From: Phragmites australis
Lineage: Eukaryota > Streptophyta > Magnoliopsida > Poales > Poaceae
Assembly: GCF_958298935.1 (NCBI RefSeq)
Contig: NC_084933.1
Location: 9,283,001-9,347,000, forward strand
Direction: 5' to 3'
DNA length: 64,000 nucleotides
In this document: one piece after another, positions 33,611-44,268 of the stretch
Position numbering within the stretch: position 1 is the first letter of the stretch
Layout of the letters: each line of letters starts with the position of its first letter
Position numbers and translations under genes: made by a program
The notes under the pieces: generated by a model
The model's database searches: none
Told to the model about the DNA's origin: nothing
Seen by the model: only the letters and a program-made list of their open reading frames with translations

Positions 33611-34230
33611 CACACAAAGTTGCATACTGTGATTTCACTGCTACAATTGAAGGCAATCAACGGGTGGTCTGATACAATCTTCACAGAGTTGTTAGTGTTC
33701 TTGCAAAAATTGCTTCCAAAGAAATATGTGCTGCCAAAAAACACATACTAGGCCAAGCAGGTTGTGTACCCATTTGGGTTGCAAGTGCAGAAAATACATG
33801 TATGTCCAAACGATTGCATGTTCTATCCTGGAGAGCATGTAGACTTGGAAGTATGTCTCATCTGTGGTGCATCACGGTACAAGAGTGACCGTGATGATAT
33901 CAATGGTGATGGAAAGAATAAAAGGTCTCCCGTCAAGGTGATGTGGTATTTTCCTATAGTCCCCCGTTTGGAGCATTTATTCGTGAACAAAAGGCATGCC
34001 GAACTGATATGATGGCACACTGAGGAGTGCAAGGATGATGGAATGCTGAGACACCCCATTGATTCTACGCAGTGGATAAACATCGATAGGAAATACAAGG
34101 AGCCATTTACAGAAGATATGAGGAATATAAGATTTGGGTTGAGTACGTATGGGATGAATCCATTCAGTAACATGAGCAGTAGTCATAGCACTTGCCCTGT
34201 GACTCTATGTATCTACAACCTTCCTCCTTG
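33611..34230 (+). pseudogene. CACTA TNP2-like transposase fragment
   Basis: TNP2-type transposases catalyse CACTA excision. Readable parts: GWSDTIFTELLVFLQKLLPK near 33670, a stop after KNTY, then VYPFGLQVQKIHVCPNDCMF, CLICGASRYKSDRDD, SPVKVMWYFPIVPRLEHLF, a TGA where relatives have Arg (before WHTEE), NIDRKYKEPFTEDMRNIRFG, LSTYGMNPFSNMSSSHST and PVTLCIYNLPPWFCMNL. The order and spacing are those of the Transposase_21/TNP2 region. It ends abruptly at a short tandem duplication (CTACAACCTTCCTCCT at about 34212 and 34244). The rest of the transposase is absent. Confidence 0.88.
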
Positions 34231-34622
34231 GTTCTGTATGAATCTACAACCTTCCTCCTCTGGTCGGACCTAGCTAGGTTGGGTAGGCCTAGCCTGTTCG
34301 GGTCTGGTCGCGGGGCACCGGGTCTTGGCGGGTTGGGTCGGGGCGCTGCAGGTCGGTCTCCCGCTGGCCGGCACCACCCGCAGAACGGGTTGGGGTCATG
34401 ACTAGGTCGGTGGGTGTCTAGGGCAATGGTAGGCGATGGCAAGGGCTGGCGGTCCTCACGTTCAATCTCCTAAAAGGCCTCCTCAACCTCGTCGACTATC
34501 GGCTGCAAGACATCTACCTCGGGGAGATGTTGGAAATAATTCGAGCCATGAGATCATGACCTAGGAAAAGGCTCAAGCATGAAATTATAAAAAAAATACT
34601 AAACATACCAGTCTCATCCGAG
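34231..34622. other. GC-rich stretch, unassigned
   Basis: GGGT/GGTC-rich simple sequence (34260-34440), then sequence that may be the downstream end of the antisense ORF on the minus strand. A candidate splice donor (CTG/GTATGTTTAG, minus) is at 34608. Nothing else recognised. Confidence 0.3.
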
Positions 34623-35514
34623 CCCTCTCCGATAAGGGGAGCTCACACGGGGGGACACACGGAGGGCCACCGTTCCTAGCGACCGCCGCCATCAGCGACC
34701 TGACTCGCAGGTCGATGACCTCGTGGGGAAGATCTAATCAAAGAAAATAAGACACCACTCGACCAACAGATAATAATAGAAGGACAGCTATGATATTACC
34801 TGTGGAGCTCTCCTGGGTGTTACCATCACTCCTGGTATACAAATATGCCGGGTGTGCTCTCCGCCGCAGGGGACACAGCTAGCGCTTGATGAAGTCGCGG
34901 ACGACGTCCGACCCCAACAGGCCGGCAAGGAGTAGCAGTTCAGCAGGCGACTTGGGGGAGCTCCCCCAACTCTTCGCATGATGTGCCAGTGCCTCTGGCA
35001 CGTGGAGGTTGTCCAGGGAGTCGTTGGTCATGAGGTAGAACCATTCATCCCTCCAGCCTGACCATGAAGATTTGAGGTTCATCTCCAAATAAGAGCTCGC
35101 GACATCGTCATGGAGACGAAAGCAGCAGCTCCCGGTGGATGGCCCGGCCTACGCCCGGATCGTGTATAAAAACCGAAAGAGATCAAGACATGGCTCGATC
35201 CCTCTGAAGTTTTCACACATGTGAGCAAAGATGCTCAACATGATGATGGAGTTGGGGTTGAGGTAGAGGTGGCAGATGTCGTAGAAGGAGATGACAGTGA
35301 GGAAGAACTCAAAGAAGGAGGGGACGAGACCCACCAGGAAGAATGAGGCAAAGATCACGATCTCTCTCTGGCGGGGAGCCGGGACATCCTCACCAATGCG
35401 ATATCTCAAAGACAGGTGGCGCAGAAGCAAGCGATTCTCCTACATTTGCTTCAGCTGTGCGGCAGTGCACTTTGACTTGAGGAAGTCAGGCTTCTTTCCG
35501 GTGCGCGGCGCCAT
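34623..35514 (-). pseudogene. Antisense accessory ORF of a Tat element (putative gypsy-type transposon domain, PF04195-like)
   Basis: The minus-strand ATG at about 35514 opens MAPRTGKKPDFLKSKCTAAQ, a stop after LKQM, then RQREIVIFASFFLVGLVPSF and LYLNPNSIIMLSIFAHMCEN, a pattern I recognise as the plant 'putative gypsy type transposon' (Transposase_28) family. Further on comes SSWSGWRDEWFYLMTNDSLD. An intron-like break follows: donor ACAG/GTAATATC (34799), acceptor TTTGATTAG (34734), 66 bases. The ORF lies next to, and antisense to, a plus-strand LTR (35893-36556). From memory, Tat elements such as Grande carry accessory ORFs between pol and the 3' LTR, sometimes antisense. Its function is not known. 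Stops make this copy doubtful. Confidence 0.6.
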
Positions 35515-35892
35515 GGGAGCTCAACGGTGGTTTTCGCAGGAAAGACGGGGTGTGGTTGGAGGCGATGGGCTTTGGCGCAGAAGCTTGGAATGCGAAGGGA
35601 TTTCTGGGGTTTTCTGCCATCCAATTTATAAGATCGGCTCGGTCACGCCACCTCAGAAACCGATGGCCGTCAAAGTTTTCTCTCCCCCATGATCTCTCTC
35701 TGTCTCTGACGGTTAACCTCCCCTTAGGATGTGGTTTCGCAAGCCAGACATGGTGATGGGCCATGTTGTCGACCACTCCCTGGGCAAAGCTCTTGTCCAC
35801 CTAGGGCCCGAGTGGTATGACTAGGCCCAACCTCAACATGACAAAAAATAGCTCAGATCATCACATCCGCGAGGGAGCTTCAGGGCTACTAT
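35515..35892. other. Region between antisense ORF and LTR
   Basis: Could hold the promoter of the antisense ORF and, at 35870-35892, the purine-rich end GAGGGAGCTTCAGGGCTACTAT that usually precedes Tat LTRs on the plus strand. No gene seen. Confidence 0.4.
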
Positions 35893-36556
35893 TGATGTAA
35901 AGAGTATAGGGGTCCCACAATAGGATGGCTCGCAACGATCAGCTTTGGGCAGTACCCACTTTCGATCTTTGACCCATTTAATGCCATACTCATCTAGGCC
36001 AGTCAAACCTCATTTAATGTCGCTACTCACACCGTTTTCCTTCCCTAGGCAGACCACTCTAGCTAAGGCGGCATGGTCGACGCATATTTACCTTATCCCG
36101 TCCTGCAGACATTAATTGTTGCGGGACGGGCGCGCATAAGTGACTGGGGGTGCAGCAGGCACGCGTGGAAAGCGTGCGATAGGACAGGGCAGGCCGGACG
36201 CTTTGGGCGCAACAAACGGGGGTGCGACCGATGGACGGGACGGCCGCAACACGGACCCAGGGCTGGCACGGCGAATGTAGCCTTGTAATGATTGCTTATA
36301 TCGTTTCTTAGGATATGTATGGGTCTGCTGGTTGGGCCCACTTGTAAGACTTCTCCCCCTGGAATATAAAGGGGATATCTTCTGTAAAAAAGATAGGAGG
36401 GAGAAGAATACATAGGATGTAGGACTATTACCTCACAAGGGGCCTGAACCTGGCTAACTTTGGTGTTCTTGAGCAGCAAACACACACACATTCCATAGGC
36501 ACACCCGAAACGTCGATCATGCACCCACTATCTAGCATACCCCGGAATCATTGTCA
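35893..36556 (+). mobile_element. Tat-lineage 3' LTR with TATA box
   Basis: Starts TGATGTAAAGAGTATAGGGG directly after the GGGCTACTAT context typical of Tat polypurine ends, and ends near ATTGTCA (36556). TATAAA at 36365-36370 is followed by text typical of grass Tat leader/R regions (TTACCTCACAAGGGGCCTGA). About 664 bases. The adjoining downstream bases do not repeat the five bases at its left, fitting a 3' LTR of a truncated element, not a solo LTR. Confidence 0.6.
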
Positions 36557-36998
36557 TGGATTTACCCTCGACAAGGTGGTCGATGGCTTTTATGTGGGCA
36601 CCTTTGAGTCATAGCGTTTAGACCGTGGGCTAGGCCACATGCAAAAAGTTCTCTTTCTTTTCCCCATTTCTACCAATTCTTTCCCTCTTCCTTCCTAAAT
36701 TGTTTTGGGCTGCCTAAACTATTTCAAAACAATTTCTCACTTGTAAGTATATGGTGCGATCTTGAGTTGCTCAATGACGTAATGGTTCAAAACATTTTTG
36801 AACCCATAAAAACAAAAATTAAAAGCATGAAACATGATGCCATGATGCATGTACATGCCCAATAACTAGGTTAGGGTTTTTGGGGCGTACATACATGGGC
36901 CCTCCTACTTTGGGGATAGCATGTTGCTATTACATTGCTTCTGAACTAGTCATAGAACTAGATTCCCGGGTTGTCAGATTTGTTTTTGGACATTCTAG
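36557..36998. other. Unassigned
   Basis: Mixed-composition DNA with no recognised feature; probably degenerate internal sequence of the Tat element whose protease follows on the minus strand. Confidence 0.3.
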
Positions 36999-37300
36999 TC
37001 ATGGTTGCAATGAAAGTTTCTCGGCCACCTTGGGCCTTGAGTTCTTCTTCTTCATGTTTGGTTGGTAATGGGCCATTATGTTGAGACTCTGTTTGTCGCA
37101 GCGTAGACCTGCCTTGGTACTGCCCCAGATAGTGATGACTCCCTTGGGCCCTGGGATCTTAATGCACTGGTAAGCGTAGTGCGGGGTTGCCATCAATTTG
37201 GCTATTGTTGGTCGTCCTAAGATGACATTGTATGCCATCTCAAAATTGATCATGTGAAAAAAGATTTTCTCCATTGGGAAGTTATTAGCTTCCCAAAGGT
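36999..37300 (-). pseudogene. Tat-lineage aspartic protease fragment
   Basis: The minus strand reads FFHMINFEMAYNVILGRPTI, AKLMATPHYAYQCIKIPGPK and GVITIWGSTKAGLRCDKQS. This is the C-terminal half of the retropepsin of Tat gypsy elements; compare [20 protein letters not shown] in element T. The active-site DGG part and all flanking pol are missing or too decayed to read. To its right lies unassigned sequence, then the LTR of element C. Confidence 0.75.
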
Positions 37301-37585
37301 GTTGGGAAGCGATGCCTGGCCGAAAGGTATGGCCAAATATCTAGATACTATGCTATGGATGGCCCGAGTGCTTGGCGGCAGATGGAGATATCTACATCTC
37401 ATCGAGTGCACCCAAAAAGAGGATGTTCAGAAACTTCCCTCGTTGATTAGCACTTGCAATTCTTGATCATAAGCTCTACTACTATTGGGAAGCGGCTTGG
37501 CCGTAAGAAGTTCTATAAGCAGTTATCTTGGCCGAATTTTTTTTCGACATTTGACTACGTGACGGCCTAGCGATTCTTGGAGATA
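37301..37585. other. Unassigned
   Basis: Possibly decayed gag/pro sequence of the minus-strand Tat fragment. The five bases AGATA (37581-37585) are the expected left target duplication of element C; its right copy is not in the window. Confidence 0.3.
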
Positions 37586-38253
37586 TGATGAGGACATCGA
37601 CACCTATATATCAGCCCAGACGCCATCCACTCCAGCCCAGGTGCCATCTCCATCAGCCCAAGTCCACACGCCATCTCCATCAATCCAGGCGCCACCAGCT
37701 AGGCCAATGACTCGGGCCCGTGCACGAGAATTAAAGATTGTTTTGGTGTGAAGAATGAAGGCCCAGAAGCTCAGTTTGACCAACAGAAGGCCTAAAGACT
37801 GATGTGGACCAACTTGGGCCAATCTGGCCAAGGCGGCCCAAAGGAGGGCGCCCCTAGGGGTGCGTGCCTCTCCCTCTCCTAGCCGGCCCTAGGGGCTGCG
37901 CCCCCTCTTTTCCACCCTATAAAACCAGGGGCTGCGCCCCCTATTTTACTTGAGTTTTGTTTAATTGATAGCCTAGCTACAATCCGTCCTTCGACGTGAA
38001 TTCAGAACTCCACCTTCGTGCAATACATCAGATTGCTCGCCTCTAATTCTTGCTCGTTCTTCGATTGCTTGCAAGAATTGATCCTCGTGATCAGGTTGAT
38101 CTTGTTTACCGCAAGGTTAATATCCATCGGAAGTTGGTTCAGCGATTGCATTGGCGCTTCGGGCTTGCTCGTCGTAGTCGGATCGTGAGGGTCGACGTCC
38201 ACTAATCGAAATTATCATCACTCGCCGAAAGATCGGGCACTCTACACCTATCA
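37586..38253 (+). mobile_element. 5' LTR of element C
   Basis: 668 bases, starting TGATGAGGACATCGACACC and ending CTATCA two bases before the primer site. The first 165 bases are an open frame (see next entry). TATAAAA is at 37918-37924, flanked by two exact copies of the palindrome AGGGGCTGCGCCCCCT (37891-37906 and 37927-37942). It shares its start and layout with the LTRs of element A and the solo at 32601, but is shorter and diverged. Confidence 0.88.
37587..37751 (+). CDS. Polyprotein C-terminal tail encoded within LTR C
   Basis: 54 codons with no stop from the second base of the LTR: DEDIDTYISAQTPSTPAQV, a Pro/Ser-rich spacer (SPSAQVHTPSPSIQ), then PARPMTRARARELKIVLV and TGA. In an intact element this would be read from the end of pol into the 3' LTR; the copy here is in the 5' LTR. 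The basic TRARARELK block matches TRARAKKIQ in the A-family LTRs. I recall that CRM-clade chromoviruses extend their coding region into the LTR. The function of the motif here is inferred (integrase tail), not shown. Confidence 0.65.
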   Translation, partial: DEDIDTYISAQTPSTPAQVPSPSAQVHTPSPSIQAPPARPMTRARARELKIVLV

Positions 38254-38255
38254 AG

Positions 38256-38269
38256 TGGTATCAGATTCC
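38256..38269 (+). other. Primer-binding site of element C
   Basis: TGGTATCAGATTCC, two bases after the LTR end. It is a tRNA-Met-type site variant, shared in diverged form with elements A and F. Confidence 0.85.
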
Positions 38270-39258
38270 AGGTTTTCTCGGTGAGTTTATCGTGTGTTTT
38301 TCGTTCATCCTAGTCCACATAAACCAAAAAAAAAAAATTTAGGTTAGATCTTTGTCCCAGCACCCTTTGCGCCTTGCACTTTCTTTCAATAATCTGCATT
38401 GTTGAGTTTTTTTGTGCTTATGCGTTCAATTGTTGCTGGTTACTCGTGTCTTTCTCTCCATCTGTTCTAGCCGCCCCAATCTTCCCTGCCGTGTGCGCCA
38501 CGGTCTCTTGACGCGCGCAAGAGTCCAGCTCGTTTTGGCTACCGCGCGCGAGAGTCCTGTTCGGTTCCGTTTGCCGCGCCACGCGATCCGGCCGTTTCCT
38601 ACCAGGTCGCGCCGCGTCTTTTGCTCGTCCAGATCCGCCGCAACAAGCACAAACCAGCTCAAATTACCGTTTTACCCCTGCCTCTACAAAAAAAAAAGTG
38701 TATGTCATCAATTGCTCTTTTGAGGTCTCTTTGTTCATATATTCAGATTTTACGTTCCCCTGAAGAAGAAAAAAAAAAGAAAAAAAAAGAAAAAGAAAAA
38801 GGGGTTGTTTATCTTGACCGATTACCACTCCGTTTTGCTCGTTGGTTTGTTGGAAAGATCGCACTCGCCTTGGTTTCAGGCGCGTCTGGCAATCGGCCAT
38901 CAGTTTTCCACCGGCGGTTCCTACACCTTTTACTAGCCTTTCGCACTTGTGCCGGCAGCATCTGTTCGTGTTTAGCACTATTATTCAACTTTGCAGTTAT
39001 TGTTTGAATTGTGCTAGCCCTTGGATTGAGTGCAGCCTCCTAGCTCCACAAATTTTCTACTACGAGCAGGTTTTTGTTTCACCACGCAATCGCTCCTCCA
39101 ATCTTCCACCGGTTTTACCTGTGGTTGCAGTTCACGCTTGCGTGCTTGATAAGAACGGGTAAGAGTTGATAACAGCTTTCTGATTGAGCTTTTTCATCCA
39201 TTACTCACCTCTCGTCGTAGGATCTTTTTTTTTTGTGGTTGTTTTTGTTGGTGTTTTG
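38270..39258 (+). other. Leader of element C
   Basis: About 990 bases between primer site and gag start, with A- and T-rich tracts (for example an A-rich run at 38768-38800). Small frames here have no domain and I regard them as untranslated leader. Confidence 0.65.
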
Positions 39259-42200
39259 ATGACAGAAAAAGGCTCGCAGTCGGAGGAGCTCTCCCTCCAG
39301 GATGTCCAGGCGCAGGTTGATGGGCTCAAAAACGACATGAAGACGATGCACGAGAGATTTGATTCTACGATCACTTCGTCGAATGCGCGTTTTGATCAGC
39401 TCGACCTCGCTGATACAGCTGCCCACACCACGCTCGAGTCGATCACGACTCGTCCTGAGGCCATGACGACACAGCTTCGGACCATGTCGACACAGCTCAC
39501 GGAGTTGCAAAATGCACGTGACTACGGCGCCGACACCGAGCTAGATGAAGACAATCGTCGTGGTCGTGCTCGTAGGGTACGTGTTCCTATTAATGATTCT
39601 TTTGCCAAAATAAAATTTAAGATTCCTACTTTTACTGGCAAATATGATCCGGCTGCTTATCTTGATTGGGAATTAGAAGTTGAACAAAAATTTGCCTGCC
39701 ATGATATTCCTGCTAATTTACAAGTTAAGGCTGCTATTAGTGAATTTACTGAATTTGCTTTAATTTGGTGGCGTGAGTATAGACAAAAATATCCTGATAA
39801 TATTCCAGCCACTTGGACGGCATTAAAAGCTGCTATGCGTCATCGTTTTGTGCCGTCATATTTTGCTAGAGATTTGCTTAATCAAATGCAGCGTTTTCAA
39901 CAAGGTTCGCTTTCCGTAGAGGATTATTATCAAGCTTTGCAAAAGGGTATGATTCGCTGTGGTTTAGTTGAACAGGATGATGCTGCTATGGCTCGTTTTA
40001 GAGGTGGTTTAAACCGTGAAATTCAGGACATTCTTGATTATAAGGATTATGATGACATGACCACCTTATTTGAATATGCTTGTAAAGCTGAACGCGAAGT
40101 GCAGGGACGGCGATCTTCGACACGCACTAATCATTTTGCAGGTTCGAGCAAGGCTCCTACACCAGCCCCACGGTCGACGCCCCCTACTTCCTCTTCCACC
40201 CCGCGCGAGTCGACCTCTTCATCGACCGCACCTTCGCGCGACTCGTCGGCCAAGCCGACCGCGCCTCCGGCCAAGCCCGCGCCGTCATCTGGACGTGCTC
40301 GCGATATTCAGTGTCATCGTTGCAAAGGGTTTGGTCATGTAATTCGAGATTGCCCCAACAAACGGACCATGCTGATTCGTGACGACGGTGAGTATTCTTC
40401 CGCTAGTGATTCTGAGGATGTTCAACATTCTATGCTTGCTACTGACCATGCAGATAATACGGAGCTTCATGTCGACTCTAGTGCCGCCGACAGGTATGCA
40501 AATCTTGTTGTGCAGCGTGTTCTTAGTACACAGGTCGTTCAGGACGAAAAGAATCAGCGCCACAACATTTTTCATATCAAAGGCGTTGTGCAAGAACGAG
40601 CGGTCCGTATAATCATCGATGGTGGCAGTTGCAACAATTTGGCTAGTACGACCTTGGTGGAGCAGTTGTCATTGCCAACAAGGAAGCATCCACATCCTTA
40701 TCATGTTCAGTGGCTTAATGATGGCGGCAAAATAAAGGTAACGCGCTCGGTACGTGTTCCTTTTTCTCTTGGCGCCTATTCTGATTTTGTGGATTGTGAT
40801 GTTGTTCCAATGGAAGCATGTTCTTTGTTGCTTGGCCGTCCTTGGCAATATGATGTTGATAGTGTTCATCATGGTCGTTCCAATTATTATTCCTTCATGT
40901 TTAAGGGTCAGAAAATTGTTATTCATCCTATGACACCTGAACAAGTTCTAAAAGATGATATTGCTAGAGCGGCAAAAGCTGCAAAATTGATTAAATCACC
41001 TCCTGTTGCACCTGTTCAACCTGAGATTAAATTGCATAACCCTATCTTGCTTGCTACACGTGCTGATTTTGATGAATTACATGATGCTAATTTGCCTTGT
41101 TATGCGCTCGTTTGCTCTCGTATGCTTGTTTCACTAGATGAGGCGCCTACATTGCATATTCCTCCTGCTGTTGCTAACCTTTTGCAGGAATATAAAGATG
41201 TCTTTCCCGCTGAATTGCCACCGGGTCTTCCTCCTATTCGTGGCATAGAACATCAAATTGATTTAATTCCAGGCGCACAGCTTCCTAATCGCGCTCCGTA
41301 CCGCACAAATCCTGAAGAGACGAAAGAAATTCAGCGTCAAGTCCAAGCGTTGCTTGACAAAGGTTACATTCGTGAGTCTCTTAGTCCTTGTTCGGTTCCT
41401 GTTTTGCTTGTTCCTAAGAAAGATGGTTCATGGCGTATGTGTGTCGATTGTCGTGCAATTAACAATATTACAATTCGTTATTGATATCCTATACCACGCC
41501 TTGATGATATGCTTGATGAACTTAGTGGTGCCACAATTTTCTCTAAGGTTGATTTGCGTAGTGGTTACCATCAGATTAGAATGAAACTAGGAGATGAATG
41601 GAAAACGGCATTTAAAACAAAATTTGGCTTGTATGAATGGTTGGTTATGCCGTTTGGTTTGTCTAATGCTCCTAGCACTTTTATGCGCTTAATGAATGAA
41701 GTTCTTAGGCCTTTCATTGGAATATTTGTTGTTGTTTATTTTGATGATATTCTTATATACAGCAAATCCATGAATGAGCATTTAGATCATTTGCGTGCTG
41801 TTTTTGATGCTTTGCGTGCTACTCACTTGTTTGGTAACATGGAAAAATGCACTTTTTGCACGCAACGTGTTTCGTTTCTTGGCTATGTTGTCACTTCACA
41901 GGGAATTGAGGTAGATGGCAGCAAGGTGGACGCCATTCAAAGTTGGCCTCAACCGACGACGGTTACACAGGTTCGCAGTTTTCTTGGTCTTGCAGGTTTC
42001 TATCGTCGTTTTGTGAAAGATTTTAGCACCATCGCTGCACCGTTGCACGAATTGACCAAGAAGGGTGCGCCATTTGAGTGGGGCGCACCACAGGATGAAG
42101 CCTTCAACACTTTAAAGGAACGGTTAACTCATGCTCCTCTCTTGCAATTGCCTAATTTTGATAAAGTGTTTGAATTGGAATGTGATGCTAGTGGAATTGG

Positions 42201-42646
42201 GTTAGGTGCTGTTTTATTACAAGATCATAAACCCATTGCATATTTTAGTGAGAAGTTAAGTGGTGCTGCTCTTAATTATTCTACTTATGATAAAGAACTT
42301 TATGCTTTAGTGCGAACTTTGCAAACATGGCAGCATTATCTATGGCCTCGCGAGTTTATTATTCATTCTGATCATGAAGCTTTGAAACATATTCGAACCC
42401 AAACTAATCTGAACCGTCGTCATGCTAAGTGGGTCGAATTCATTGAGTCTTTTCCGTACATCATCAAACATAAAAACGGGAAGGAAAATATGATTGCTGA
42501 TGCTTTGTCTCGTCGTTATACGATGCTGTCCCAATTAGACTTTAAAATCTTTGGTTTGCAAACTTTGAAAGATCAATATGTTAATGATGCTGATTTTCAT
42601 GACATTGTTTTACACTGTAAAGATGGCAAACCTTGGGGCAAATTTC
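39259..42646 (+). pseudogene. Element C gag-pol: one in-frame stop, then truncated
   Basis: Best-preserved polyprotein in the window. The start at ATG 39259 (MTEKGSQSEELSLQDVQAQV) is preferred over 39184 because it fits gag of relatives. Order: coiled-coil-like N terminus; capsid (YDPAAYLDWELEVEQKFACH, MARFRGGLNREIQDILDYKD); intact knuckle CHRCKGFGHVIRDC (40312-40353); protease IIDGGSCNNL (40612-40641); RT with YFDD (41737-41748); RNase H with [23 protein letters not shown] and [10 protein letters not shown]; first residues of integrase to GKPWGKF. The only stop in about 1,120 codons is TGA at 41482-41484, where element D has CGA-type Arg. The integrase and 3' LTR are gone; element T begins at about 42650. 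Confidence 0.92.
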
Positions 42647-42655
42647 ATATGCGAA

Positions 42656-43183
42656 GAGGCCACAAGGCCCCTGAGATGGTCGGACACTCCGATCACGTTC
42701 AGTATAGCCGATTATCCCGCCAGTACTGCAGGCGTGGGGCGACTACCTTTGGTGGTGTTCCCCACCATCTGCAATGTAAAGGTCGGCAGAGTGCTGATCG
42801 ATGGGGGCGCAGGCCTCAACCTTCTCTCCAAGGAGGCCTTCGAGAAGCTGCAGGTGCCCTCCAGGTGCCTAAAGCCGTCGCTTCTGTTCTGCGGAGTAAC
42901 ACCCGGGCACTCCCTGCCCCCCGATCAGGTCGAGCTACCCGTGACCTTCGGGAGTCGGGACAACTTCCGCACGGAGAACGTCCTCTTCGACGTCGTGGAG
43001 CTCCCCCTCCCCTACAACGCCATCCTTGGGCGTCCGGCGCTCGCAAAGTTCATGATGGCTGTGCATTATGCTTATCTCACGGTCAAGATGCCGGGTCCAG
43101 CAGGCCCCATCTCTGTGACCGCCAACTCCGGCAGCGCCGTCTCCTGCGTTGAGCAGTCATACCTGGCCTTGGTCTCAGCTTAG
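42656..43183 (+). pseudogene. Element T aspartic protease
   Basis: Open for about 175 codons: [40 protein letters not shown] with the catalytic Asp at 42800-42802, then [20 protein letters not shown] and [20 protein letters not shown]. The family's usual active site (DGGAGLN) is complete. A stop after ALVSA (43181-43183) separates it from the RT lead-in, where relatives read through. Confidence 0.85.
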
Positions 43184-44268
43184 GCCGAGGTCGAAGGCTG
43201 TCCAGGGGGCCCGGGACCCTCTTCATCCAAACCCCGACTCGCCACCGACGCCTCCGTTCCTACAAAGGAAGTCGTGGTGGGCGAAGACGCCTCCCAGGTC
43301 ATCCGAATCGGCGGTGACCTGGACAGCAAATTGGAAAGCGCGCTCGTCACCTTCCTCCGGGCTAACGCCGACGTGTTTGCATGGAAACCGTCCGACAAGC
43401 CCGGGATCCCTAGGGAGGTGATTGAGCACCACTTGGCTGTGCGTCCGGACGCACGCCCGGTGAAGCAGAAGGTCCGGCGGCAGGCGCCTGAGTGCCAGGA
43501 ATTCATCCGGGAGCAGGTCAGCAAGCTCCTTGACGCCGGATTTATCTGAGAAGTCCTCCACCCCGGGTGGCTGGTGAATCCAATTATCGTCCCGATGGCC
43601 AACGGCAAGCTCCGCATGTGCGTGGACTACACCGATCTAAATAAGGCTTGCCCTAAAGATCCTTTCCCTTTGCCCCGCATAGATCAGATTGTAGATGCAA
43701 CCGCGGGATGTGATCTTTTGTGTTTTTTAGATGCAAACTTTGGTTATCACCAGATCCGCATGGCCATAGAGGATGAAGAAAAAACTGCTTTTGCCACCCC
43801 GGTGGGGACTTATTGTTATATGTCAATGCCTTTGATTTGCGCAACGCTGGGTCTTCTTTCCAGCGTGCTATTCGCATCACCCTTGATTCGCAGGTTGGCC
43901 GCAACGTCGAGGCTTATATCGATGATCTCGTGGTCAAATCCCGAGACCGCACCACCCTGCTCGAAGACCTTGCCGAGACTTTCAATAGTCTCCGCACTAC
44001 CCGCCTGAAGCTCAACCCTGAGAAATGTGTCTTTGGGGTACCTGCGGGTAAGCTCCTTGGTTTCTTGGTTTCCAGCCGAGGAATCGAGGCCAATCTAGAG
44101 AAGATCCGGGCCATCGAGCAGATGCGACCCCCGGCTCGACTCAAAGAGGTTCAGCGTCTCGCCAGCTGCATGGCGGCCCTCGGGCGCTTCATTTCCAAAC
44201 TTGGGGAGCGGGGGCTCCCCCTCTTCAAGCTTCTAAAGAAGACCGGTCGTTTCGACTGGACGCCATAG
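43184..44268 (+). pseudogene. Element T reverse transcriptase
   Basis: The lead-in ALVTFLRANADVFAWKPSDK and QKVRRQAPECQEFIREQVSK ends at a TGA near 43547 where Arg is expected (DAGFI-stop-EVLHPGW). RT proper: GKLRMCVDYTDLNKACPKDP, FLDANFGYHQIRMAIEDEEK. A frameshift lies near 43830. Catalytic YIDDLVVKSRD is at 43915-43935, then CVFGVPAGKLLGFLVSSRGI and FISKLGERGLPLFKLLKKTG. A stop (TAG) at 44266-44268 precedes AEQAFRDLKK. All sequence blocks of RT are present, but stops and a frameshift prevent expression. Confidence 0.88.

Noticed and set aside
38621..39162. Open frames upstream of element C gag
   Set aside because: They lie in the leader between primer site and gag, have simple A-rich composition, and no domain.
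41509..43152. A 547-codon open frame ending at 43152
   Set aside because: It is genuine element C pol only to about 42646. Beyond that it runs through element T in a wrong frame, while the T protease is in another frame over the same bases.
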